In this document: one piece after another, positions 1 through 5,977 of the stretch
Layout of the letters: every line of letters begins with the position of its first letter
Position numbering within the stretch: the first letter of the stretch is position 1
Assembly: GCA_014804565.1 (NCBI GenBank)
Contig: JAAUZN010000044.1
Location: forward strand, 1 to 7,618
Direction: 5' to 3'
Source of the DNA: Lachnospiraceae bacterium
Lineage (GTDB): Bacteria > Bacillota > Clostridia > Lachnospirales > Lachnospiraceae
Length of the DNA: 7,618 nucleotides
Translations under genes and position numbers: made by a program
The notes under the pieces: model-generated
Told to the model about the DNA's origin: nothing
Database searches by the model: none
Seen by the model: only the letters and a program-made list of their open reading frames with translations

Positions 1-768
1 CTCATTTACGGAATTATCGGCTCCCTCCAGCTCCACAATATTCTCCAGATCGATCTTTCCTAATGTGTTTTCTTCTTTATACACATACAGTTCGACCTCC
101 CGGTAAAAATCTAATTGATATGTCATCGAGTAATAGAGATCGCCGTCATAATCTCTGCTCGGTTCTCCATATGCCGCCTTGATATCGTCGGCATCAGATA
201 CGCCGTACTGTATTCCGCCGGGAAGTAAAATCTCCCAATCACAATCCTTCAAATCATACTTATCTAATGTGAGACCTGCCACCATACTCTCCGAATAAGG
301 TACTGCGTTCATAGACAGATTCGCAAATTTCGTATATATCCGGACTCCGTCCTTCTTCCAAACTTCTACGCTGGTATACTGATTAGAGGACAATGTCTTT
401 GTGTTGTCTCCATCATACTCCCAACCAAACGCCTCAAAATCCGAATACCACATCGGGAACTGATATACTGTGCCGTCAATGGATATCTGGAAATCATATA
501 AGTCGTCTGACAACTCGCCCGGTGCAGCCGCCGGTTTCTTCGTTTCTTTCTCGTCTTCCTTCTCTTCCTCCGGCTCTTCCTCTACCTCAGGTTCTTCTTC
601 CACTTCCTCCTCTTCCGGCTCCTCTTCACTAATTTCTCTTTCCAGTTCTGCTCTTACCTCACTTGCTCTGGATGTATCTTCAGCGTCCCCCGCCTCCGAT
701 GCTCCACAAGCTGTCGCAGCCAACACACAACTGATCGACAATAACAATGCCAGTGCTTTCTTTTTCAT
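1..768 (-). CDS. Putative acidic-linker lipoprotein, C-terminus cut off by window edge
   Basis: This frame is open from an ATG at 768 to the left edge (256 codons, no stop), so the protein is partial. It starts MKKKALALLL, a short basic and hydrophobic lipoprotein signal, followed by A-T-A-C with the likely lipidated Cys at residue 21. It should therefore be exported and anchored on the outer face of the membrane. Residues 41-75 are a Glu-rich linker (24 of 35 residues acidic, with spaced prolines), followed by a Lys/Pro/Ala hinge. From about residue 88 there is a soluble domain rich in aromatic and acidic residues, with the pieces DGTVYQFPMWYSDFEAFGW and later KAAYGEP, the latter after a short predicted helix. 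I do not recognise a named family; the layout resembles small surface lipoproteins common in Clostridia. Base composition is visibly more AT-rich than in the sugar genes upstream. It has its own promoter and may form a separate unit. Function is unknown. Confidence 0.85.
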   Translation of the reverse strand, partial: MKKKALALLLSISCVLAATACGASEAGDAEDTSRASEVRAELEREISEEEPEEEEVEEEPEVEEEPEEEKEDEKETKKPAAAPGELSDDLYDFQISIDGTVYQFPMWYSDFEAFGWEYDGDNTKTLSSNQYTSVEVWKKDGVRIYTKFANLSMNAVPYSESMVAGLTLDKYDLKDCDWEILLPGGIQYGVSDADDIKAAYGEPSRDYDGDLYYSMTYQLDFYREVELYVYKEENTLGKIDLENIVELEGADNSVNE

Positions 769-771
769 ACG

Positions 772-778
772 CTCCTCC
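772..778 (-). promoter_or_regulatory. Ribosome binding site deciding the lipoprotein start
   Basis: On the minus strand GGAGGAG lies 3 bases before the ATG at 768 (5 bases from its GGAGG core). An in-frame ATG also exists at 780, which would add four residues (MEER). That upstream ATG overlaps the Shine-Dalgarno sequence itself and has no purine-rich site before it. A Lys-rich start at 768 also fits a lipoprotein signal better, so 768 is preferred. Confidence 0.7.
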
Positions 779-857
779 ATTTTGAAACTTCATTTGTTTT
801 TTATCGTTTTACCAACCGCTACAACAATTTCTTCTGGTTAGTTGCTCATTTGTTTAA

Positions 858-885
858 TGTATACTGTTTCTGCCTAAAGTGTCAA
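858..885 (-). promoter_or_regulatory. Sigma-A-type promoter for the lipoprotein gene
   Basis: On the minus strand there is a perfect TTGACA (885-880), a 16-base spacer and TATACA (863-858). Transcription would start near 851, giving a leader of about 80 bases before the ATG at 768. The -35 box begins 8 bases after the stop codon of the upstream ribulokinase frame, and no terminator hairpin lies between. Read-through from the sugar genes is therefore also possible. Downstream, the leader holds a 10-base direct repeat and a 7-bp inverted repeat (811-817 with 836-842). Confidence 0.6.
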
Positions 886-893
886 GAAATATT

Positions 894-1838
894 TCAGGAC
901 TTCATCCGATGCATCACCTCATTGCCGCCCATACCGAAATAATCGTGCAGTGTCTTATATTCCCTGTATAGTCTGTGATATGCTTCCACATTCCTTTGAA
1001 TCGGCTCGTATTTCTTCCCTCCGGCATTTCCCATAGCCCGCGCCGCCTCGAAGATGGACGCATAACCGCCGGCGTCCACACCCGCCGCCACTGACGCATA
1101 GACGGACGCACCAAAAGCCGACCCCTGATCCGCACCGCTCGTATAAATCGTCTTTCCGAGCACATCGGCATAAATCTGCATCATAAACGGATTTTTGCCC
1201 ACAATACCGCCGCAGGCGTAAAGTGTCTGCGCCACAATGCCGCCTTTCTCAAATTCCTCAAAAATAGCGCGCATGCCGAAAGCCGCCGCCTCCAAAAGTG
1301 CTCGATAAATCTCCTCCGGTTTCGTCCGAAGGGTAAGTCCCAATATCAGCCCGGAAAGATTCACATCCGCAAGGCAGGACCGGTTTCCATTCCACCAGTC
1401 CAATGCGATCAGACCGCTTTCTCCCGGCTGCAGCCGCTCCCCTTTCTCACTGAGCAGGGTATGAATGGAAATGCCAGAATCGGCGGCCTCCTTCTCATAG
1501 CTGCCGGGCACGCAATTTTTTACAAACCAGTCAAACAGGTCCCCCACTGCGCTCTGTCCCGCCTCATAAGCATAAAGTCCCGGAAGCACAGCATCTTTGA
1601 CGCAACCGGAAATGCCTTGTATGTAAGACAGTTTCTCCGAACAAAGGAGCATGCAGCAGGAAGTTCCAAGAATTAGCAGCGCCTTGTCCGGTCCATCTAT
1701 TCCCACAGACGGCACAGCTACGTGTGCATCAATCAGGGAAGCCGCCACCGCTGTTCCCTCTTTCAGTCCCAGCCTGTCAGCCGCTTCTTTCGTCAGCTTT
1801 CCGGCACACTCTCCCACCTGCACTTCTTTCCCTTTCAT
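894..1838 (-). CDS. araB: Ribulokinase, C-terminal fragment (FGGY_C and catalytic region)
   Basis: This frame carries the last part of the first FGGY domain and the whole second domain of an L-ribulokinase, which phosphorylates L-ribulose to L-ribulose 5-phosphate with ATP in the cytoplasm. Residues 36-39 (I-D-A-H) contain the expected catalytic Asp37. GTSCC at 58-62 matches the ATP-phosphate loop. YEAGQSAVGDLFDWFVKNCV (91-110) and LDWWNGNRS (146-154) are AraB hallmarks, and YACGGIVGKNP (207-217) matches the adenosine-binding motif. It ends in a normal AraB-like tail (YFGMGG...MHRMKS). The ATG at 1838 has only GGGAG 3 bases upstream, a poor spacing, and is probably an internal Met codon of the intact gene. 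Alone it lacks the N-terminal phosphate-binding and sugar-binding half and should be inactive. Confidence 0.85.
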   Translation of the reverse strand: MKGKEVQVGECAGKLTKEAADRLGLKEGTAVAASLIDAHVAVPSVGIDGPDKALLILGTSCCMLLCSEKLSYIQGISGCVKDAVLPGLYAYEAGQSAVGDLFDWFVKNCVPGSYEKEAADSGISIHTLLSEKGERLQPGESGLIALDWWNGNRSCLADVNLSGLILGLTLRTKPEEIYRALLEAAAFGMRAIFEEFEKGGIVAQTLYACGGIVGKNPFMMQIYADVLGKTIYTSGADQGSAFGASVYASVAAGVDAGGYASIFEAARAMGNAGGKKYEPIQRNVEAYHRLYREYKTLHDYFGMGGNEVMHRMKS

Positions 1839-2557
1839 CTTCTCCCGCAGGAAAAAAGTGACGGATAAAGTTCCCGCAAAAACTCGGCTGACGGATAGCC
1901 GTCCTCCTCATTCCACAAAAGCTTGTATCCCGCATGACACATACAGCGCGTAGCCTCGCCGGTTAACAGATAGACAAGATAATCGCTCACTTCCATGAAA
2001 TTATCTGTCGCCTCATATACCTCCGGCGCCTTCCCGGCAGTCTCCATAAGCTTCGGAAGCATCCACTCGGCGTTCACCAACCCACCGCAGCGGGACAAAA
2101 ACTTTTCCTTCCGTTCTGCCGCAAGGACATTAATCTGATCTGCCTCCTCCTGCGCCCCATGATGTTTCCAAAGTTTTAAATACGCATGGGGATTTTTCCG
2201 AAAACGTTCTGTCTTGCACAACGGCTCTCCGTTTGATGAAATGGGCAGAAAAGTGGAGGAGGTAGCGTCGATGCCAATACCGATCACACTCTCCGCCTCA
2301 CATCCGGCTTTCGTAACCACCTCACGGATTGTATGATACATTACCTCCACATAGTCGTCAATTTCCTGAAGCGCAAAATCCGCAGGCAGTTCTTCCTCTG
2401 ATCCGGGTATGGTGTGTAAAATCCCATGCGGGTACACCATAACACTCTCCGCCATCACCGCACCGTCAGAGACGGAAACCAGAACCGCCCGTCCTGAGAG
2501 CGTCCCATAGTCCAATCCGATCACATATTTTTCTGCTTCGCCATTTCCAACTGCCAT
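1835..2557 (-). CDS. araB: Ribulokinase, N-terminal fragment (FGGY_N)
   Basis: This is the first FGGY-kinase domain of an AraB-type L-ribulokinase. YVIGLDYGTLSGRAVLV (residues 11-27) is the phosphate-1 motif in its ribulokinase form (DYGTLSGRA). IGIGIDATSSTFLPI (92-106), the stretch HAYLKLWKHHGAQEEAD (124-140) and CHAGYKLLWNEEDGYPS (207-223) are further family signatures. The start at 2557 is well supported: GGGAGG sits 5 bases upstream, and the preceding araM stop is 18 bases away, consistent with one transcript. The last few residues (SCGRR before TGA) do not look like the family and are read after the frame break. The catalytic Asp lies in the other fragment, so this piece should not be active by itself. 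Confidence 0.85.
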   Translation of the reverse strand: MAVGNGEAEKYVIGLDYGTLSGRAVLVSVSDGAVMAESVMVYPHGILHTIPGSEEELPADFALQEIDDYVEVMYHTIREVVTKAGCEAESVIGIGIDATSSTFLPISSNGEPLCKTERFRKNPHAYLKLWKHHGAQEEADQINVLAAERKEKFLSRCGGLVNAEWMLPKLMETAGKAPEVYEATDNFMEVSDYLVYLLTGEATRCMCHAGYKLLWNEEDGYPSAEFLRELYPSLFSCGRR

Positions 2558-2575
2558 ACGCGCCTCCCATACCTG

Positions 2576-3934
2576 TTAACAATACTTTTCCACAAGCTTC
2601 TCAGCCGCCTCATTCAGTTTCCCGATATCCCAAAACAACTGCAATATGGTATAACGGTCGCGAAGTTCTTTCCCATATCGTATACTGTCATAAACATACT
2701 CGCGCCGGATACCAACATCCGCCGGCACCTTTGCCGCTCCCATTTCTTCCAGTATATGATAAATCTCAGAAGCCTTCGGCGCTGTTTTCGCAATCGCCTG
2801 CAGTTCGTCCCATTTTTCCTCAATCACGGCAAGACGCCCACGAAGCTCCTCCGGATCATTCTTTTTGGCCTTCTTTTCCAGTTCGATGATTCCCTCCGCG
2901 CCATCCCGATAGCAGCGCCGCATTTCCTTCTCCCATTCCTCCACGGAAGGGCGATTGACTATTTCCTCTCTGATCCTTGCAAAATCCGGCTTTTCCATAT
3001 CTGAAAGCGCATTATAGAGTTCCAGCATCAGCACCGTGCCAATACCAACCTTCGTACCATGCAGCACCGCCGGAATGCCGTCAAAGAGAAACTGCATTTC
3101 CCAGTAATGCGACTGGTGGTGCTCCGCGCCGGACGCCGGACGTGAATTCTCGGAAAAATCCATGGCAATACCGGAAAGAACCAACGCCTCCGTGAGCGTG
3201 GAGACAGCCTGACTGTCATGGGCAGCAAGCCCCTTTGTGCTATCCATGGTCCGGTCCACCGCCGTGCGCATGATATCCGCAATGGTGTCACAGTAATACT
3301 CATCGTTCACAATATGAGAAATCTTCCAGTCCAAAAGGCAATTATATTTCCCCAGAATATCCGCCGCTCCTGCCGCAAGCATCTTAAGCGGCGCCTGCGC
3401 CATAATCTTTGAATCACAGATAAGCGCCAGCGGTTCCTGTGCGGGGAATGTGATCTTCATATTATGGAAGATCAATGGCGCCACCCCGCTCACAAGCCCG
3501 TCCATGGAAGGTGCCGTCGCAACCAGTATAAAGGGTCTGCCGGTAATATAACTGAAATAGCGGCCCAGATCATTGATCGTACCGGTTCCGATAGAAATGA
3601 TCAGATCTGCTTCTTTATCGTTGCCCATGGCAATACTGCCAAGCGCATGTTCATCCGCTGCCAGATCACCGTTCTCCGGGCTTTTCAGCACGCATGAGGC
3701 AAAAGGGATATCTGCCTTTTTCAGCGTTTCCTCCACCTGTTTTCCCGCAATCTCATGGGTATGGGTGTCGGAAATCAGATAGGGCCTTTTATACCCCAGC
3801 TCCGCTAAAAGAGCCGGCAGCTTTTCTATCGCCCCCGGCTCAAAAATATAATGCGCGAACAACGATTTGTGCGTCCGCCCGCAGCTGCATTCAAAACTAC
3901 AATTTAAATAAGTTTCAATCGATCGATTCTGCAT
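2576..3934 (-). CDS. araM: sn-glycerol-1-phosphate dehydrogenase, AraM/EgsA family
   Basis: The product belongs to the iron-alcohol-dehydrogenase-like superfamily, AraM/EgsA branch. It uses NAD(P)H to reduce dihydroxyacetone phosphate to sn-glycerol 1-phosphate in the cytoplasm; B. subtilis AraM is a Ni-dependent example feeding a glycerol-1-phosphate ether-lipid route. The nucleotide site is visible at residues 114-126 (SIGTGTINDLGRY) and 139-149 (ATAPSMDGLVS). Likely metal ligands are Asp192 in GAADILGK, a His of GAEHHQSH (272, 273 or 276) and His292 in LHGTKVGIGT. At 452 residues it is longer than the roughly 394 of B. subtilis AraM; part of the difference is an N-terminal Cys/His-rich segment (Cys11, 15, 17 and His22). 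The start at 3934 has only a weak, distant site (AGGG, 11 bases away), but there is no in-frame start codon just upstream. It lies 18 bases before araB, so the two are probably cotranscribed. The symbol is firm for the family; the physiological role here is inferred. Confidence 0.92.
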   Translation of the reverse strand: MQNRSIETYLNCSFECSCGRTHKSLFAHYIFEPGAIEKLPALLAELGYKRPYLISDTHTHEIAGKQVEETLKKADIPFASCVLKSPENGDLAADEHALGSIAMGNDKEADLIISIGTGTINDLGRYFSYITGRPFILVATAPSMDGLVSGVAPLIFHNMKITFPAQEPLALICDSKIMAQAPLKMLAAGAADILGKYNCLLDWKISHIVNDEYYCDTIADIMRTAVDRTMDSTKGLAAHDSQAVSTLTEALVLSGIAMDFSENSRPASGAEHHQSHYWEMQFLFDGIPAVLHGTKVGIGTVLMLELYNALSDMEKPDFARIREEIVNRPSVEEWEKEMRRCYRDGAEGIIELEKKAKKNDPEELRGRLAVIEEKWDELQAIAKTAPKASEIYHILEEMGAAKVPADVGIRREYVYDSIRYGKELRDRYTILQLFWDIGKLNEAAEKLVEKYC

Positions 3935-3960
3935 AACCCATTCATCCCTGCCTCTCTTTC

Positions 3961-4003
3961 TATATTATCAAACTTACTTGCCTCATCTGATAATACCATC
4001 ATA
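3961..4003 (-). promoter_or_regulatory. Candidate promoter and operator region for araM-araB
   Basis: The gap between the amylosucrase stop and araM is AT-rich, unlike the flanking genes. Two minus-strand promoters are possible. One is TTATCA (3993-3988), 18 bases, GATAAT (3969-3964), giving a very short leader. The other is TTGGTT (4026-4021), 17 bases, TATGAT (4003-3998). Two symmetries overlap them. The first is TGAT-N6-ATCA at 3988-4001. The second is an 8-bp perfect inverted repeat, TATTATCA and TGATAATA, with a 17-base gap (3988-3995 with 3963-3970). This arrangement suits a repressor site at the start of transcription, but I cannot name the regulator. It does not match the AraR operator of B. 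subtilis as I remember it. Confidence 0.4.
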
Positions 4004-4021
4004 TTACATGTCCACTATAAA

Positions 4022-4035
4022 ACCAAGCGTTTTCT
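4022..4035 (+). promoter_or_regulatory. Degenerate cre-like (CcpA) or LacI-family site
   Basis: Read on the plus strand, ACCAAGCGTTTTCT agrees with the catabolite-responsive consensus TGNAARCGNWWWCA at 11 of 14 positions, including the central AAGCG. The mismatches are the first two bases and the last. It overlaps the TTGGTT candidate -35 box upstream of araM, where a CcpA or other LacI-family protein could repress. A chance match in AT-rich DNA is possible. Confidence 0.3.
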
Positions 4036-4051
4036 ATTTCTTTTCAATAAG

Positions 4052-5956
4052 TTAATCCGCTGCCGCTTTTTGCTCCTGCACAGCCTTCAAATAGCAGAAC
4101 CCGTAAGCCGGAAGCGTGATCTCATCCGGACGCACCTTTTCCCCTGCTATCAGATCCACATACGCTTCTCCCGGCTCCTGCAATGCCAGCTTTTTGTCCT
4201 GTCCGCTGAAATTAAACACCCCCAGAAGCTCCTCTCCCTCATAGGCCCTGCCGATGCACAGGACATTCCTGTCTCCGGTATCTATCGTCCGGCTGTCAGC
4301 CTGTGTGACAAACACCTTCTCCGACTTTCTGATCTTTTCCAAGCGGTCGAGCTGTGAAAAAATCTGTCCCTCCACACTCTTTTCATTCTGCGCCTGCTTC
4401 GCCAGTGTCCAGTTCATTTTACCCCGGTGAATGTAGCGCGAATCCGCCGCCTTGTCCGGATCTTCTTTATAACTGTAATCGTTCAGCTGTCCGATCTCAT
4501 CTCCGCTGTAGAGTACGGGAATGCCGGACTGCATGAACATGTAGGCGTGAAGTGTCACATCCAGCCGGATGGCCCGTTCCATAGCCTCCTCGTCCTGCGT
4601 GGAGCCCGCCTTTTCCACACCGCACATAGATGCCGTAGTACCGCAGAATCTGGCGTCTCCCGACACGGGATCGGCGTTGTACAACTCGCCTCTGCTGTTG
4701 CTCTCACCCTCATAGCCCTGGAAATACTGGTTCAGATACCATTTGTGGGCGCGCTCATCGATTCCCTCAAGACGCAGGGTATCATAATCTAACCCCCAGC
4801 CGATATCGTCATGGCAACGCAGATAATTCAGGAATACATATTCCTTCGGCAGACTGTTTACAATGTCAAGCTGCCTCTTTAACAGGCTGACATCCCGCGT
4901 CGCCACCGTGTGCCATGTTGTCGCCATGGTCGTCACGTTGTAGAGCATGTGGCACTCCGGTTTCTCAACCGTCCCGAAATACGGCGCCACCTTTTCCGGC
5001 TCCATCACGACCTCGCCGAGCAGCAGCACACCGGGACACACGATCTCGCTGATCATGCGCATCATGCGCACGATGGTATGTACCTGTTTCAAATTACGGC
5101 AGGAGGTATGTAATTCCTTCCAGATATACGGCACGGCATCGATCCGTATCACATCCATTCCCTTGTTGGCAAGGAAAAGAAAGTTATACATCATCTCGTT
5201 AAACACCCGGGGATTTCCGTAATTCAGATCCCACTGGTAAGGATAGAAAGAGGTCATCACAAAATGTCCCGCGTCCGCAAGCCAGGTGAAATTACCCGGT
5301 GCGGTGGTGGGAAACACCTGTGGCACCGTCTTCTCATACTCGTTCGGAATGGCATCATTGTCAAAGAAGAAGTAGCGGCTCATATATTCGCCCTCTCCCG
5401 CTCTCGCCCGCTTCGCCCACTCGTGATCCTCGGAGGTATGGTTCATGACAAAATCCATGCAGACATTGATTCCCCCTTTCCGGCATGCTGCCGTCAGGCT
5501 TTCCAGATCCTCCATGGTTCCCAGCTGCGGCTGTACCTTCCGGAAATCCGCCACCGCATAGCCGCCGTCAGAACGTCCTTTGGGGGTATCCAGGAAAGGC
5601 ATCAGATGAATATAATTGACATTACAGCTTTTCAGGTAATCCAGCTTCTCCTGCACGCCCCGGAGATTGCCTGCAAAATTGTCGATATAGAGCATCATGC
5701 CCAGCATGTCGTTCTTTTTGTACCAGTCGGGCGCCTTCTCCCTCTCCCGGTCCAGCTTTTTCAGATCTTTGGCACGCTCCTCATAGAAACGGTGAAGATT
5801 ATCGCACAGCTCCGCAAACATGGAGCCGTTGTCATACAGCTCCATATACAGCCACCTAAGCTCATCCAGATGCCTGTCAAACCGTTTTCTGTAGGTCGCT
5901 TCTGCCCGTGATACCTTCTCCTTCGTCTGAGATGTCTCTCCCGTTTTACCTCTCAT
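4052..5956 (-). CDS. Amylosucrase-family GH13 enzyme (GH13_4)
   Basis: The 634-residue protein matches Neisseria polysaccharea amylosucrase (636 residues) along its length, as far as I can compare from memory. Amylosucrase converts sucrose to fructose and extends an alpha-1,4-glucan; close relatives simply hydrolyse sucrose. An N-terminal helical domain (about 1-80) is followed by LYIDNFAGNLRGVQEKLDYL (89-108) and the (beta/alpha)8 barrel. Catalytic residues are Asp273 in DVIRIDAVPYIWK, Glu315 in LLLGEVVM and Asp383 in RCHDDIGW, with His173 (NHTS) and Arg271. Asp130 (SDGGYAV) and Arg507 (DSRYIHR) match the salt bridge that closes the -1 pocket in amylosucrase and favours sucrose. There is no signal peptide, so it acts in the cytoplasm. 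GGAGGT 4 bases before the ATG supports the start, and the alpha-galactosidase stop is 21 bases upstream, indicating one operon. Sucrose hydrolase is the main alternative; sucrose phosphorylase is less likely given the HDDIGW motif and length. Confidence 0.88.
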   Translation of the reverse strand: MRGKTGETSQTKEKVSRAEATYRKRFDRHLDELRWLYMELYDNGSMFAELCDNLHRFYEERAKDLKKLDREREKAPDWYKKNDMLGMMLYIDNFAGNLRGVQEKLDYLKSCNVNYIHLMPFLDTPKGRSDGGYAVADFRKVQPQLGTMEDLESLTAACRKGGINVCMDFVMNHTSEDHEWAKRARAGEGEYMSRYFFFDNDAIPNEYEKTVPQVFPTTAPGNFTWLADAGHFVMTSFYPYQWDLNYGNPRVFNEMMYNFLFLANKGMDVIRIDAVPYIWKELHTSCRNLKQVHTIVRMMRMISEIVCPGVLLLGEVVMEPEKVAPYFGTVEKPECHMLYNVTTMATTWHTVATRDVSLLKRQLDIVNSLPKEYVFLNYLRCHDDIGWGLDYDTLRLEGIDERAHKWYLNQYFQGYEGESNSRGELYNADPVSGDARFCGTTASMCGVEKAGSTQDEEAMERAIRLDVTLHAYMFMQSGIPVLYSGDEIGQLNDYSYKEDPDKAADSRYIHRGKMNWTLAKQAQNEKSVEGQIFSQLDRLEKIRKSEKVFVTQADSRTIDTGDRNVLCIGRAYEGEELLGVFNFSGQDKKLALQEPGEAYVDLIAGEKVRPDEITLPAYGFCYLKAVQEQKAAAD

Positions 5957-5977
5957 ATTTACCTCCGTCCCAAAGCT

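Larger units (their letters stand above)
894..2557 (-). pseudogene. araB: L-ribulokinase araB locus interrupted by a -1 frame disruption
   Basis: Two adjacent frames on the same strand together make one ribulokinase of normal length (240 + 314 residues; the family is about 550-565). The break falls between YPSLF and LREKMKG. I recall B. subtilis AraB as continuous here, with a similar stretch running from NPS to EKAGSLTEK, and almost no residues are lost at the break. The change of frame maps to about 1838-1860, next to a run of six T on the minus strand (1852-1857). Adding one base there would restore a single frame. The upstream frame ends at a TGA that overlaps the ATG of the downstream frame (ATGA, 1835-1838). 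A base-call error or a recent one-base deletion is the simplest reading. Programmed slippage or translation as two coupled chains cannot be excluded. Elsewhere both halves look well conserved, so any inactivation would be recent. Confidence 0.75.

Noticed and set aside
470..841. Plus-strand Ser-rich reading frame of 123 codons
   Set aside because: It is the antisense of the Glu-rich linker (GAG/GAA read as Ser codons) in the lipoprotein gene. It has no ribosome binding site, and the minus-strand frame has a signal peptide, lipobox and promoter.
886..895. Perfect 10-bp palindrome GAAATATTTC at the araB stop
   Set aside because: It is short, AT-rich and overlaps a stop codon; it is easily expected by chance and shows no partner site.
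4014..4035. Possible intrinsic terminator after the amylosucrase gene
   Set aside because: The only hairpin is AAAAC-GCTTG-GTTTT, a 5-bp AT-rich stem without a clear T tract, too weak to call.
5264..5911. Plus-strand frame of 215 codons opposite the amylosucrase gene
   Set aside because: It lies wholly antisense to conserved catalytic-domain sequence, has no recognisable motif and reflects codon bias of the real gene.
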